Shown: in pieces, positions 37,579 through 44,238 of the stretch
Layout of the letters: the number at the start of each line of letters is the position of its first letter
Position numbering within the stretch: the stretch's first letter is position 1
DNA from: Pseudomonas sp. GGS8
Lineage (GTDB): Bacteria > Pseudomonadota > Gammaproteobacteria > Pseudomonadales > Pseudomonadaceae
Direction: 5' to 3'
DNA length: 64,000 nt
Assembly: GCF_024168645.1 (NCBI RefSeq)
Contig: NZ_JALJWF010000001.1
Location: 5,335,501-5,399,500 of the forward strand
Program-made: the position numbers and the translations under genes
Notes under the pieces: generated by a model
Databases searched by the model: none
What the model saw: the letters and a program-made list of their open reading frames with translations, nothing else
Told to the model about the DNA's origin: nothing

Positions 37579-38205
37579 TCAAGGCATGAGGCTACGCAAA
37601 ATGAGGTTGGAGGTGAGCGTGGGCGCCTCCTCGACATAATCGAGGTTGTACTGCAGGAGTAAAGGATTGACGAAAGGCCGCAAAGCCAGATGTATCGCTT
37701 CTACTGTCTCGTCCAGGGGAGTCTTGCGTTCAAATTCGCCGATCTCTCGCCCCTCCCGCACGATTTGCAACACGAAGCGCTTGATCTGCGCGTCATAAGC
37801 CTGCGTACTGGGCCAGCTTTCCGACGCCGCGAATGCTGCAATGTCATAGAGTTTTCGGTCGTTAAAGAACAGATTCACACCTGTGGCGATCACAGTTTTG
37901 ACCAATCGTCGAAAGCGCTCCGTCGGCGACAGGTCTTCTACATTGATCGCCTGCTCCACAGCCGCGACGATTTCTGCTAGACAATTTGCGCAGATGGCTT
38001 CACCGATCGCCTGCTTGGAATCAAAAAATTTGTAGATATAGGCCTTGGAAAACCCGATGGCCCTAGCCAGGTCGGAAACCGTGGTTTTGGCGTAGCCGTA
38101 TTGACTGAAGTGTTCGTTGGCCGCCGCGACAATCTGGTCTCGAATGTCGTGATCGGCTGGGCCACGGGGGCTGGGCGAAGCTGAAGATATTGATGGCTGA
38201 TTCAT
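37579..38205 (-). CDS. TetR family repressor of the local efflux/uptake regulon
   Basis: A 208-residue TetR regulator. The N-terminal HTH is TTVSDLARAIGFSKAYIYKFF. The C-terminal ligand domain (about residues 70-208) is variable, as usual. A TGTGACCA-type operator lies 38 bp upstream of its start. Three more precede the pump operon, outer-membrane factor and FadL-type gene, so it most likely represses all of these and itself. Its ligand is not predictable, but target genes point to a lipophilic compound. Confidence 0.88.
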   Translation of the reverse strand: MNQPSISSASPSPRGPADHDIRDQIVAAANEHFSQYGYAKTTVSDLARAIGFSKAYIYKFFDSKQAIGEAICANCLAEIVAAVEQAINVEDLSPTERFRRLVKTVIATGVNLFFNDRKLYDIAAFAASESWPSTQAYDAQIKRFVLQIVREGREIGEFERKTPLDETVEAIHLALRPFVNPLLLQYNLDYVEEAPTLTSNLILRSLMP

Positions 38206-38612
38206 GGGAACAGCTTACTCATCCTATCGAGGACTGACAACTTGTGACCAAAAAGATATACAGTCACAAAACAGCAGCTATGGGCCGAGTGGCGTCCGAG
38301 GTACTAAACCGGCAACTCAGCCCTGATCGACATGAGTTCCGTCATACGACAGAGCCTCCCCGCGCCATGAAGAATCTAACGCTACATTACCTAGCGACAC
38401 TGTGTAGCCTGCGCGTAAATGCCCGGGCCGCACTGCAACGCAATTCTGTTTGCGCGGATGTTGAGTGGCCTTGGCATGTTCGCTCAATTGAAACAGTCAT
38501 GGCGCACTCAACAGCAGATTATGATCTCCACCTCGCAGCATCCGAGGCCAGACCTCTGATTCCTTCAGACTAAAACCTTTGTGGCATCACACTCTCCACT
38601 CCGCAATAAGGC
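38206..38612. other. 407-bp intergenic region, no convincing gene
   Basis: Apart from operator O4 near tetR, I see nothing functional. A 109-codon plus-strand frame begins at 38244, but it starts inside the operator, has no Shine-Dalgarno and resembles no family. The stretch may be decayed accessory DNA. Confidence 0.4.
38243..38268. promoter_or_regulatory. TetR-type operator O4 (tetR autoregulation)
   Basis: TGTGACCA-N10-CAGTCACA lies 38 bp before the tetR start. It has two mismatches in the second half-site, so binding would be weaker than at O1-O3, a common feature of autoregulatory sites. Confidence 0.68.
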
Positions 38613-39731
38613 TCAAACCAATTCGGCTAAAGATGCCGGGTTGAAGCCCTTCATATCTGCATAATCGCCATTTTCCACTTTAGCGGCCCAATCCTTGTCA
38701 CTCAGCAGAACACGCCCTACTGCGATCAGATCAAACTCTTCGCGCTCCATACGCTCAACGAGCCGATCCAGACTCGCAGGGGTTGATCCCTTGCCGGCGA
38801 ATGCGTGAGTAACATCATTATCCAGCCCGACCGAACCGACGCTAATGGTTGTGGCTCCAGTGACTTTCTTCGCCCAGCCCGCGCAGTTCAGCCCGTTCTC
38901 ACCATCAATTTCGGGAAATTCAGGGTCCCAGAAGCGTCGCTGCGAGCAATGCAGAACATCAACACCCGCCTCAACCAACGGTAGCAGCCAGTCTTCCATT
39001 AATGCCGGGGTCTCGGCGAGGCGCACTCCAAAGTCCTGCTGCTTCCATTGACTAACGCGCATGATGATAGGGAATTCGGGGCCGACCGCATGACGCACTG
39101 CAGACACGATCTCAGCGGCAAAACGCGAGCGCTCTTTGATCGTCGGTCCGCCATAACGATCGGTGCGCTGATTGGTACCCGCCCAGAAGAACTGATCGAT
39201 CAAATAACCATGAGCCCCATGGATCTCAACGGTGTCGAAACCCAGGCGTTTGGCATCCGCCGCTGCCTTGGCAAAAGCAGCAACTGTGTCTGCAATATCC
39301 TCTTCGCTCATTGCCACACCGCGCGGGTCGTTTGGCGAATCGAGGCCAGATGGGCTTTCAACCGGCGCATCAGGCTCCCAGCCGCTGACGTCACGCACTG
39401 CACCGGTGTGCCAGAGTTGCGGCCCCATACGGCCACCAGCATTGTGAACAGAATCGATCACGTTCTTCCATCCAGCTAGCGCTGCTTCACCGTGAAAAAA
39501 AGGGATGCTGGAACCGTTACGTGAAGCGGGACGATCGATGACGGTCCCTTCTGACAAAATCAATCCGACCCGACCCTCAGCCCGCCGCCGGTAGTATGCA
39601 GCGCTCCCTTCACCGGGGATGCCCTCTGGCGAAAATTGCCTCGTCATTGGCGACATGACAATCCGGTTTTTCAGTTCAAGCGATCGGATGGAAAAGGGAC
39701 GAAATAAAATGCTGGTATCTAGGTTTGACAT
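38613..39731 (-). CDS. Old yellow enzyme family NADH:flavin oxidoreductase
   Basis: A 372-residue FMN-dependent ene-reductase-like TIM barrel. The N-terminus ELKNRIVMSPMTRQF is the FMN-binding region. The EIHGAHGYLIDQFF motif carries the active-site His and the Asn-equivalent position. AVGRVLLSDKDW fits the phosphate site. The ATG at 39731 has GGAG upstream; the longer open frame adds 20 unrelated residues. It is divergent from an HxlR regulator, a common pairing for electrophile-responsive OYE genes. The substrate is unknown. Confidence 0.9.
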   Translation of the reverse strand: MSNLDTSILFRPFSIRSLELKNRIVMSPMTRQFSPEGIPGEGSAAYYRRRAEGRVGLILSEGTVIDRPASRNGSSIPFFHGEAALAGWKNVIDSVHNAGGRMGPQLWHTGAVRDVSGWEPDAPVESPSGLDSPNDPRGVAMSEEDIADTVAAFAKAAADAKRLGFDTVEIHGAHGYLIDQFFWAGTNQRTDRYGGPTIKERSRFAAEIVSAVRHAVGPEFPIIMRVSQWKQQDFGVRLAETPALMEDWLLPLVEAGVDVLHCSQRRFWDPEFPEIDGENGLNCAGWAKKVTGATTISVGSVGLDNDVTHAFAGKGSTPASLDRLVERMEREEFDLIAVGRVLLSDKDWAAKVENGDYADMKGFNPASLAELV

Positions 39732-39797
39732 TGGATGGACTCCATTTGCTTCTGGAAGCCATATAAGTATATTTTGTAAACCAAATGTCAATTAGGC

Positions 39798-39815
39798 ACC
39801 TAGAGTCGCCTAGGT
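39798..39815. promoter_or_regulatory. Candidate HxlR operator between OYE and hxlR genes
   Basis: The perfect inverted repeat ACCTAG-N6-CTAGGT, nested within TAGGC...GCCTA, lies in the 102-bp divergent promoter, 18 bp before the hxlR ATG. Position and symmetry fit a dimeric winged-helix regulator controlling both genes. Confidence 0.55.
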
Positions 39816-39833
39816 ATACATGAGGAAACTTCG

Positions 39834-40208
39834 ATGCTGGATTTAAAGCCGCAATGTTTTTCGTCGGAGTGCCCAAGCCGGGCGCTGTTTGACCAAATCG
39901 CAGATAAGTGGTCGATGATGGTTCTGGCGGTGCTTGATGACGGGCCGCATCGTTTTAATGCCATCAGGCGCCGCCTGGAGGGCGTAACTCAGAAGGCACT
40001 TACACAGTGCCTGCGGCGGCTGGAACGAAATGGTCTCGTCTCGCGCCAAGTCATTTCGTTCTCGCCTGTGGCAGTGCAGTATGAGATCACCCCACTTGGT
40101 CGAACACTGCAGCAGCCATTTCGCGAATTGCATAAATGGACGCTCGACAAATTGCCTGAGGTTGAAGCGGCCCGGTTGAAGTTTGACGAGGCCGCGGAGG
40201 TAAGCTGA
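39834..40208 (+). CDS. HxlR family transcriptional regulator
   Basis: A 124-residue winged-helix regulator of the HxlR/YodB type. The DKWSMMVLAVLDDGPHRFNA and VTQKALTQCLRRLERNGLV stretches are the family signature. Cys8 and Cys13 near the N-terminus (PQCFSSECPSR) include the position used by electrophile-sensing relatives. It is divergent from the OYE gene, which is likely its target, with a palindromic candidate operator in between. Confidence 0.88.
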   Translation: MLDLKPQCFSSECPSRALFDQIADKWSMMVLAVLDDGPHRFNAIRRRLEGVTQKALTQCLRRLERNGLVSRQVISFSPVAVQYEITPLGRTLQQPFRELHKWTLDKLPEVEAARLKFDEAAEVS

Positions 40209-40613
40209 CGGTGTGATTCTTTTTATCGACTCGCCGCTATTGCCATCCTGCAACGCATTACTTGATAGATTGCTGGCGGTATCCCTAAACCTACCAACGC
40301 CCACATTAAGTGCCTAATTGACTCTAGGTTTATCTGCAACCGTCTGATGAAGTTATTGCTGGCTCAGACGATCGCAGAGGCAACGCTACCAGGTATTGGG
40401 CGAGCGGAATCCGAATCCATCTTGGTCTCTGTTAGAAATCGCCATTCGCGATCGCTCGCAAACTTGATGCAACAGGGGGCAAAATTGGGAGCATATTTGA
40501 ACTTTTTCTGCCTAAAAATATTGTTCTAGAGCCTAGTCAAAATGTTTTTTGGCGACCCTGAGAGCCTTTGAATCAAAGCGGCGCAGAGCGCCTAATCGCT
40601 GGCGACCGGGCGT
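40209..40613. other. Intergenic region holding mexT tail copy 2
   Basis: No gene is convincing in this stretch. Its main content is the isolated mexT 3'-end copy and its arm at 40500-40571. The rest is of mixed composition and unexplained. Confidence 0.5.
40500..40571 (+). repeat. mexT 3'-end repeat, copy 2, with 45-nt arm
   Basis: Bases 40542-40571 read MFFGDPESL and TGA in frame, but the frame is closed by TAG 15 bases upstream, so no gene belongs to it. The 45 nt from 40500 through the ATG match the same stretch before copy 3 at 36 positions, including CTAGAGCC and AGTCAAAATG. It forms the boundary between the 11.5-kb and 2.1-kb blocks. Confidence 0.75.
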
Positions 40614-40793
40614 TCACAACGGCCCACATAAAGAGCCGCAGGCACTGCTGCTGAGCCAAATGGGCAGCGACCAACAGGGTATACGCCACCCCTCAAGGTC
40701 GTATGACAGCGCCTGCCACACCAACCACATGCAGGCAGAGGTGATGTCATAGGTGGCAATGTCGTCCAGGCCACACAGGATCACAGTCACCAT
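40614..40793 (-). pseudogene. Possible broken ORF downstream of EamA gene
   Basis: A minus-strand frame starting MVTVILCGLDDIATYDITSA has a strong GGGAG site close before its ATG and follows the EamA gene by 53 bp, as an operon partner would. After about 35 residues the sequence loses normal protein character (CWSLPIWLSSSACGS), and another frame stays open to the mexT tail copy. A frameshifted remnant is the best reading; the family is not recognised. Confidence 0.3.
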
Positions 40794-40846
40794 CAACTCC
40801 CTTGATTTAACGATGATTCAGATGGCGTGTGGTGTCGCGCCAGGCC

Positions 40847-41740
40847 CTACGTCACTTCCTGACGCGAGGTGCGGCCCGGCGACCAACCGAAGTTCATGCC
40901 CGCAGCCGCCAGCAGGATGGCGCTCGCGCCAATCACTTGCAGGACGCCGAGCGGGTGGGCGAAGGCAACCCAGTCGACCAGGATGGCGACGATCGGATAG
41001 ATGAACGACAGTGCCCCGACCAGCGCCGTGGGGATTTTCTGGATGGCGCTGTACAGCAGGGTCGACATGAGCCCGGTATGGACCACGCCGATAATGATCA
41101 GGTAAGTCCAGGCGCCCTCGACCGTATCGACCCTGGTGAAGTCCACGAACGGTGCCAGGATCAGCACGCCAACCACCATCTGGATCAGCACGATCAGGTG
41201 CACGGGTAAGTCCTTGAGGCGCTTGGTGATCGCCGCCGCCACAGCGTAGAAGAAGGCTGAAGCCAGGGCCAGGCAGACGCCCAGCAGGTAGTCGGCGCCG
41301 GTGGCCTGCCCGCTGCCTTTGGCGGACACGATCAGCATCAGACCGGCGAAGGCCAACAGCAACCAGCCGACCTTGGCGGCGCTGAGGCGCTCGGCGAAGA
41401 ACAGCACGCCTAGACCGACCAGCATGAACGGCTGAACGTGGTAGACCACCGTCGCAATGGCGATAGAGGAATGTTCGTAGGCACTGAATAACAGCACCCA
41501 GTTTAGAATCAGCGCCATCCCGCCCAGGCACACCAGAATGAACTGCCGGGCGTTGATCCGGGAGCGGCCCAGCACCCCGAGCACCAGGCACGCAACCAGC
41601 ATTGCCATGGCGCCGAACAAGCAACGCCAGAACACCACGGCCTCCGGGCTCTGCCCCGACATGATGACGAACCAGCCCACCGTGCCGGAGATCACCATGG
41701 CCGAAATCATTTCGAGCGTCCCACGGGTTTGCGACTTCAT
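40847..41740 (-). CDS. EamA/DMT superfamily transporter
   Basis: A 297-residue inner-membrane protein with ten predicted helices formed by two EamA repeats (first around FVIMSGQSPEAVVFWRCLFG, second around LLGVCLALASAFFYAVAAAI). Such proteins usually export amino acids or small metabolites. GTG at 41743 directly precedes the ATG, so the start may be one codon earlier. It is divergent from an XRE-cupin regulator, a usual pairing for metabolite exporters. Both lie between mexT tail copies 2 and 3. Confidence 0.88.
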   Translation of the reverse strand: MKSQTRGTLEMISAMVISGTVGWFVIMSGQSPEAVVFWRCLFGAMAMLVACLVLGVLGRSRINARQFILVCLGGMALILNWVLLFSAYEHSSIAIATVVYHVQPFMLVGLGVLFFAERLSAAKVGWLLLAFAGLMLIVSAKGSGQATGADYLLGVCLALASAFFYAVAAAITKRLKDLPVHLIVLIQMVVGVLILAPFVDFTRVDTVEGAWTYLIIIGVVHTGLMSTLLYSAIQKIPTALVGALSFIYPIVAILVDWVAFAHPLGVLQVIGASAILLAAAGMNFGWSPGRTSRQEVT

Positions 41741-41895
41741 CACTCACTGCTTCCTTGCTGTCGGCATTGCCGTAACCTAAGCCGCCATTCGCGGGGGTTG
41801 GCTCGGCAAAACGAAGTTTATAATGAACTAATGACTGCTATACTGAACAAGGCATCTGAGAGCGTCAACCCAATTCAGGATGATTTGCAAAACAA

Positions 41896-42477
41896 ATGAA
41901 CGACATAACGAACGCGCTACCGAGAAATAACCCGAGCCGAATCGATCTGCTGGCCCTTTCAATCAAACGCGAGCGCCTGGCCGCCGGGCTTTCCTTGACC
42001 GAGCTGGCGAAGCGCGCCGGGGTGGCGAAGTCGACCTTGTCTCAATTGGAGTCGGGAATTGGTAACCCCAGCATCGAAACCTTGTGGTCGCTGGCGATGG
42101 CAATGGGCTTGCAAGTCACCCGGTTCTTCGAGCACCCCCAGCAGACCCTGCGGGTGATTCGCGCCAACGAGGGCATGACCACCTATGCCGAGACTGCCAA
42201 TTATGCAGCGACACTGCTTGCCGATTGTCCGGCGGGAGTACAACGCGATATCTATCGGCTCAAAGTGCAGCCCGGCGAAGTTCGGCTGTCTCAGCCCCAC
42301 CCACTGGGCACCGTAGAGCACGTGGTGCTGTGCAGTGGCAGTGCCCATATCGGCCCGGCGACTGGACCTGTATTGCTGAACGCTGGCGACTACATCAGCT
42401 ACTTGGCGAATGTGCCGCACGTGTTCGAAGCACTCGAGGCGGACACCACTGCGGTGATGGTGATAGAGCATTCCTGA
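41896..42477 (+). CDS. XRE-type regulator with C-terminal cupin
   Basis: A 193-residue regulator. The N-terminal HTH_3 is LAAGLSLTELAKRAGVAKSTLS, and ESGIGNPSIETLWSLA follows. The C-terminal cupin (about residues 110-190) has the loop HPLGTVEHVVLCSGSA and a later H in VPHVFEALE. Its probable target is the divergent EamA gene, with the ligand bound in the cupin. The spacing region 41741-41895 is AT-rich, but I could not single out an operator. Confidence 0.87.
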   Translation: MNDITNALPRNNPSRIDLLALSIKRERLAAGLSLTELAKRAGVAKSTLSQLESGIGNPSIETLWSLAMAMGLQVTRFFEHPQQTLRVIRANEGMTTYAETANYAATLLADCPAGVQRDIYRLKVQPGEVRLSQPHPLGTVEHVVLCSGSAHIGPATGPVLLNAGDYISYLANVPHVFEALEADTTAVMVIEHS

Positions 42478-42573
42478 GGTGGGGTGGAGAACCCTAATGG
42501 AATTCTGCCAGCACTCGCCATTTTCGTTCGCTCGTGTATCACGAGCGAACGAGGGTAAAAGTGGGGCATTGCT

Positions 42574-42648
42574 AAGTTTTTCGGCCTTAAAACACCGCCC
42601 TAGAGCCAAGTCAAAATGTTCTTCGGGGATCCGGATAGCCTGGCTTGA
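42574..42648 (+). repeat. mexT 3'-end repeat, copy 3, with 45-nt arm
   Basis: Bases 42616-42648 read MFFGDPDSLA and TGA in frame; an in-frame TAG lies 15 bases before the ATG, so no gene belongs to it. The arm from 42574 resembles the arm of copy 2 (36 of 45 bases through the ATG). It lies 322 bp before mexE, exactly where the end of mexT would be if mexT were adjacent to mexE. Confidence 0.77.
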
Positions 42649-42677
42649 TCCGGATTTTGTGTTGAGGCTGATGGCCT

Positions 42678-42754
42678 CTTCGCGGGCAAGCCTCGCTCCT
42701 ACAAGGGATTTGTGTTTTGTTGGTCCAGTGTAGGAGCGAGGCTTGCCCGCGAAG
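42678..42754. repeat. Inverted REP pair upstream of mexE
   Basis: CTTCGCGGGCAAGCCTCGCT at 42678 and its inverse ending CTTGCCCGCGAAG at 42754 flank a 24-base spacer. This is the second REP class in the window (GCGGGCAAGCCTCGC type), repeated beside the IS element at 48927-50262. Confidence 0.82.
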
Positions 42755-42808
42755 ACTGCGACACGGCTTCAAGCCAGACCTTTGCACTCCCCGCAACACA
42801 CAATTGTC

Positions 42809-42832
42809 ATCATTTCATTTGATAGCCCGCTA
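42809..42832 (+). promoter_or_regulatory. Candidate distal MexT box upstream of mexE
   Basis: The site reads ATCA-N5-TTTGAT-N4-CGCTA against the consensus ATCA-N5-GTCGAT-N4-ACYAT. The ATCA half and central GAT agree; the right half is poor. It lies 62 bp before a better site. Found by eye only. Confidence 0.35.
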
Positions 42833-42870
42833 ACGAAAGGTGCATGCTAGAGGGCTTGCTCCTGGCTTAT

Positions 42871-42894
42871 ATCATTCTGAATGATAGTTACCTT
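42871..42894 (+). promoter_or_regulatory. Candidate proximal MexT box upstream of mexE
   Basis: The site reads ATCA-N5-AATGAT-N4-ACCTT against ATCA-N5-GTCGAT-N4-ACYAT. ATCA, GAT and ACC-T agree with correct spacing. It ends 75 bp before the mexE ATG. Two boxes in tandem would fit LysR activation of mexEF-oprN, and both lie on the mexE side of the inserted DNA. Confidence 0.5.
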
Positions 42895-42969
42895 CGCCTC
42901 ATTCGATTCGTGCGATACAACCCTGCCAAGCATCATCCGTCCCATCTCAATACATTGGCGGATGCATCC

Positions 42970-44223
42970 ATGGAACAGTCACTCAAACATTTGCGCTTCC
43001 CCTTGGCTCTGTTGGCCGTGCTGGTGATGAGCGCCTGCGGCAAGACGCCGGACGCCGCTGCCACCATGCCCGCGGCCAAAGTCAGCGTGGCCAAGGTGCT
43101 GGAGCAACCGGTCAACGAGTGGGACGAATTCACCGGGCGCCTGGAAGCGCCGGAAACGGTAGAGATTCGTCCACGGGTCTCCGGCCAGATCGATGACGTA
43201 ACCTTCACCGAAGGCGCATTGGTCAAGAAAGGCGACTTACTGTTCCAGATCGACCCGCGCCCCTTCCAGGCCGAGGTCCGCCGCCTAGAAGCTCTGGTCG
43301 CGCAAGCTCGCGCCACAGCCACCCGCAGTGAAAACGAAGCCCAACGCGGTGAGCGCCTGCGCACCAGCAACGCGATTTCCGCCGAACTCGCCGACTCGCG
43401 CACCAGCGCCGCCCAGGAAGCTCGCGCCGCCGTCGGCGCCCTCCAGGCACAACTGGACCTGGCCAAACTGAACCTGAGTTTCACCCGCGTGACTGCGCCC
43501 ATCAGTGGCCGTGTCAGCCGTGCGGAAATCACCGCCGGCAACCTGGTGACCGCCGACACCACCGCCCTGACCAGCGTGGTCTCCACCGACAAGGTTTACG
43601 CCTACTTCGACGCCGACGAGCGTGTGTTCCTCAAGTACAACCAGCTCGCCCGCCAGGGTCAACGCGGCGCCACCACCCCGGTTTACATGGGTCTGTCCAA
43701 TGAAGACGGCAACCCGCACCAGGGCCAGATGAACTTCGTCGACAACCAGGTCAACCCGAAGACCGGCACCATCCGCGGTCGTGCTGTGTTCGACAACAGC
43801 GATGGCAGCTACACCCCGGGTCTGTATGCACGCCTGAAACTGGTGGGTAGCGGCACTTACTCCGCTGTGTTGATCAACGACGAAGCGGTCGGTACCGACC
43901 TGGGTAAAAAGTTCGTGCTGGTGATGGATGCCGACAACAAAACGGCTTACCGCCCCGTCGAACTGGGTCCGAAGATCGAAGGTTTGCGCATCGTGCGCAG
44001 CGGTTTGAACAAGGACGACACCATCATCGTCAAGGGCCTGCAACGGGTACGTCCTGGCTCACCGGTCACCCCTGAGGTGATTCCGATGGCCAGCAAGGAA
44101 ACCCTCGCGGCCCTCGCTCAACAACGACAAGCGCTGGAAGCCAGCAACCTGCCCCAAGTCGCACCTGCCAAGGTTGCGCCGGGTACGGTTGTGAAACTGG
44201 CTGCTGCGACTCCACGCGGTTAA
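42970..44223 (+). CDS. mexE: RND periplasmic adaptor MexE
   Basis: A 417-residue membrane-fusion lipoprotein. The lipobox is LVMSACGKTP. The lipoyl motif RPRVSGQIDDVTFTEGALVK, an Ala/Arg-rich hairpin and the barrel domain with TGTIRGRAVFDNSDG follow, all in MexE style. The ATG at 42970 is preferred over the 42-codon open extension upstream, which has no family similarity and covers the promoter. It is the first gene of mexEF-oprN, which exports chloramphenicol, fluoroquinolones and quorum-sensing precursors in P. aeruginosa. Confidence 0.92.
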   Translation: MEQSLKHLRFPLALLAVLVMSACGKTPDAAATMPAAKVSVAKVLEQPVNEWDEFTGRLEAPETVEIRPRVSGQIDDVTFTEGALVKKGDLLFQIDPRPFQAEVRRLEALVAQARATATRSENEAQRGERLRTSNAISAELADSRTSAAQEARAAVGALQAQLDLAKLNLSFTRVTAPISGRVSRAEITAGNLVTADTTALTSVVSTDKVYAYFDADERVFLKYNQLARQGQRGATTPVYMGLSNEDGNPHQGQMNFVDNQVNPKTGTIRGRAVFDNSDGSYTPGLYARLKLVGSGTYSAVLINDEAVGTDLGKKFVLVMDADNKTAYRPVELGPKIEGLRIVRSGLNKDDTIIVKGLQRVRPGSPVTPEVIPMASKETLAALAQQRQALEASNLPQVAPAKVAPGTVVKLAAATPRG

Positions 44224-44238
44224 GGGGCAACTACTCCG

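Noticed and set aside
38244..38573. 109-codon frame between tetR and the OYE gene
   Set aside because: It starts inside a TetR operator, has no ribosome-binding site and resembles no family; kept only as a note on the gap.
29072..42650. Composite transposon or integron explanation for the mexT insert
   Set aside because: No terminal IS copies, transposase, integrase or attC-like sites were seen; the only repeats at the boundaries are the mexT tails.
42844..42969. 42-codon N-terminal extension of mexE
   Set aside because: It would cover the MexT box region and precede a perfect lipoprotein signal peptide; the ATG at 42970 is the natural start.
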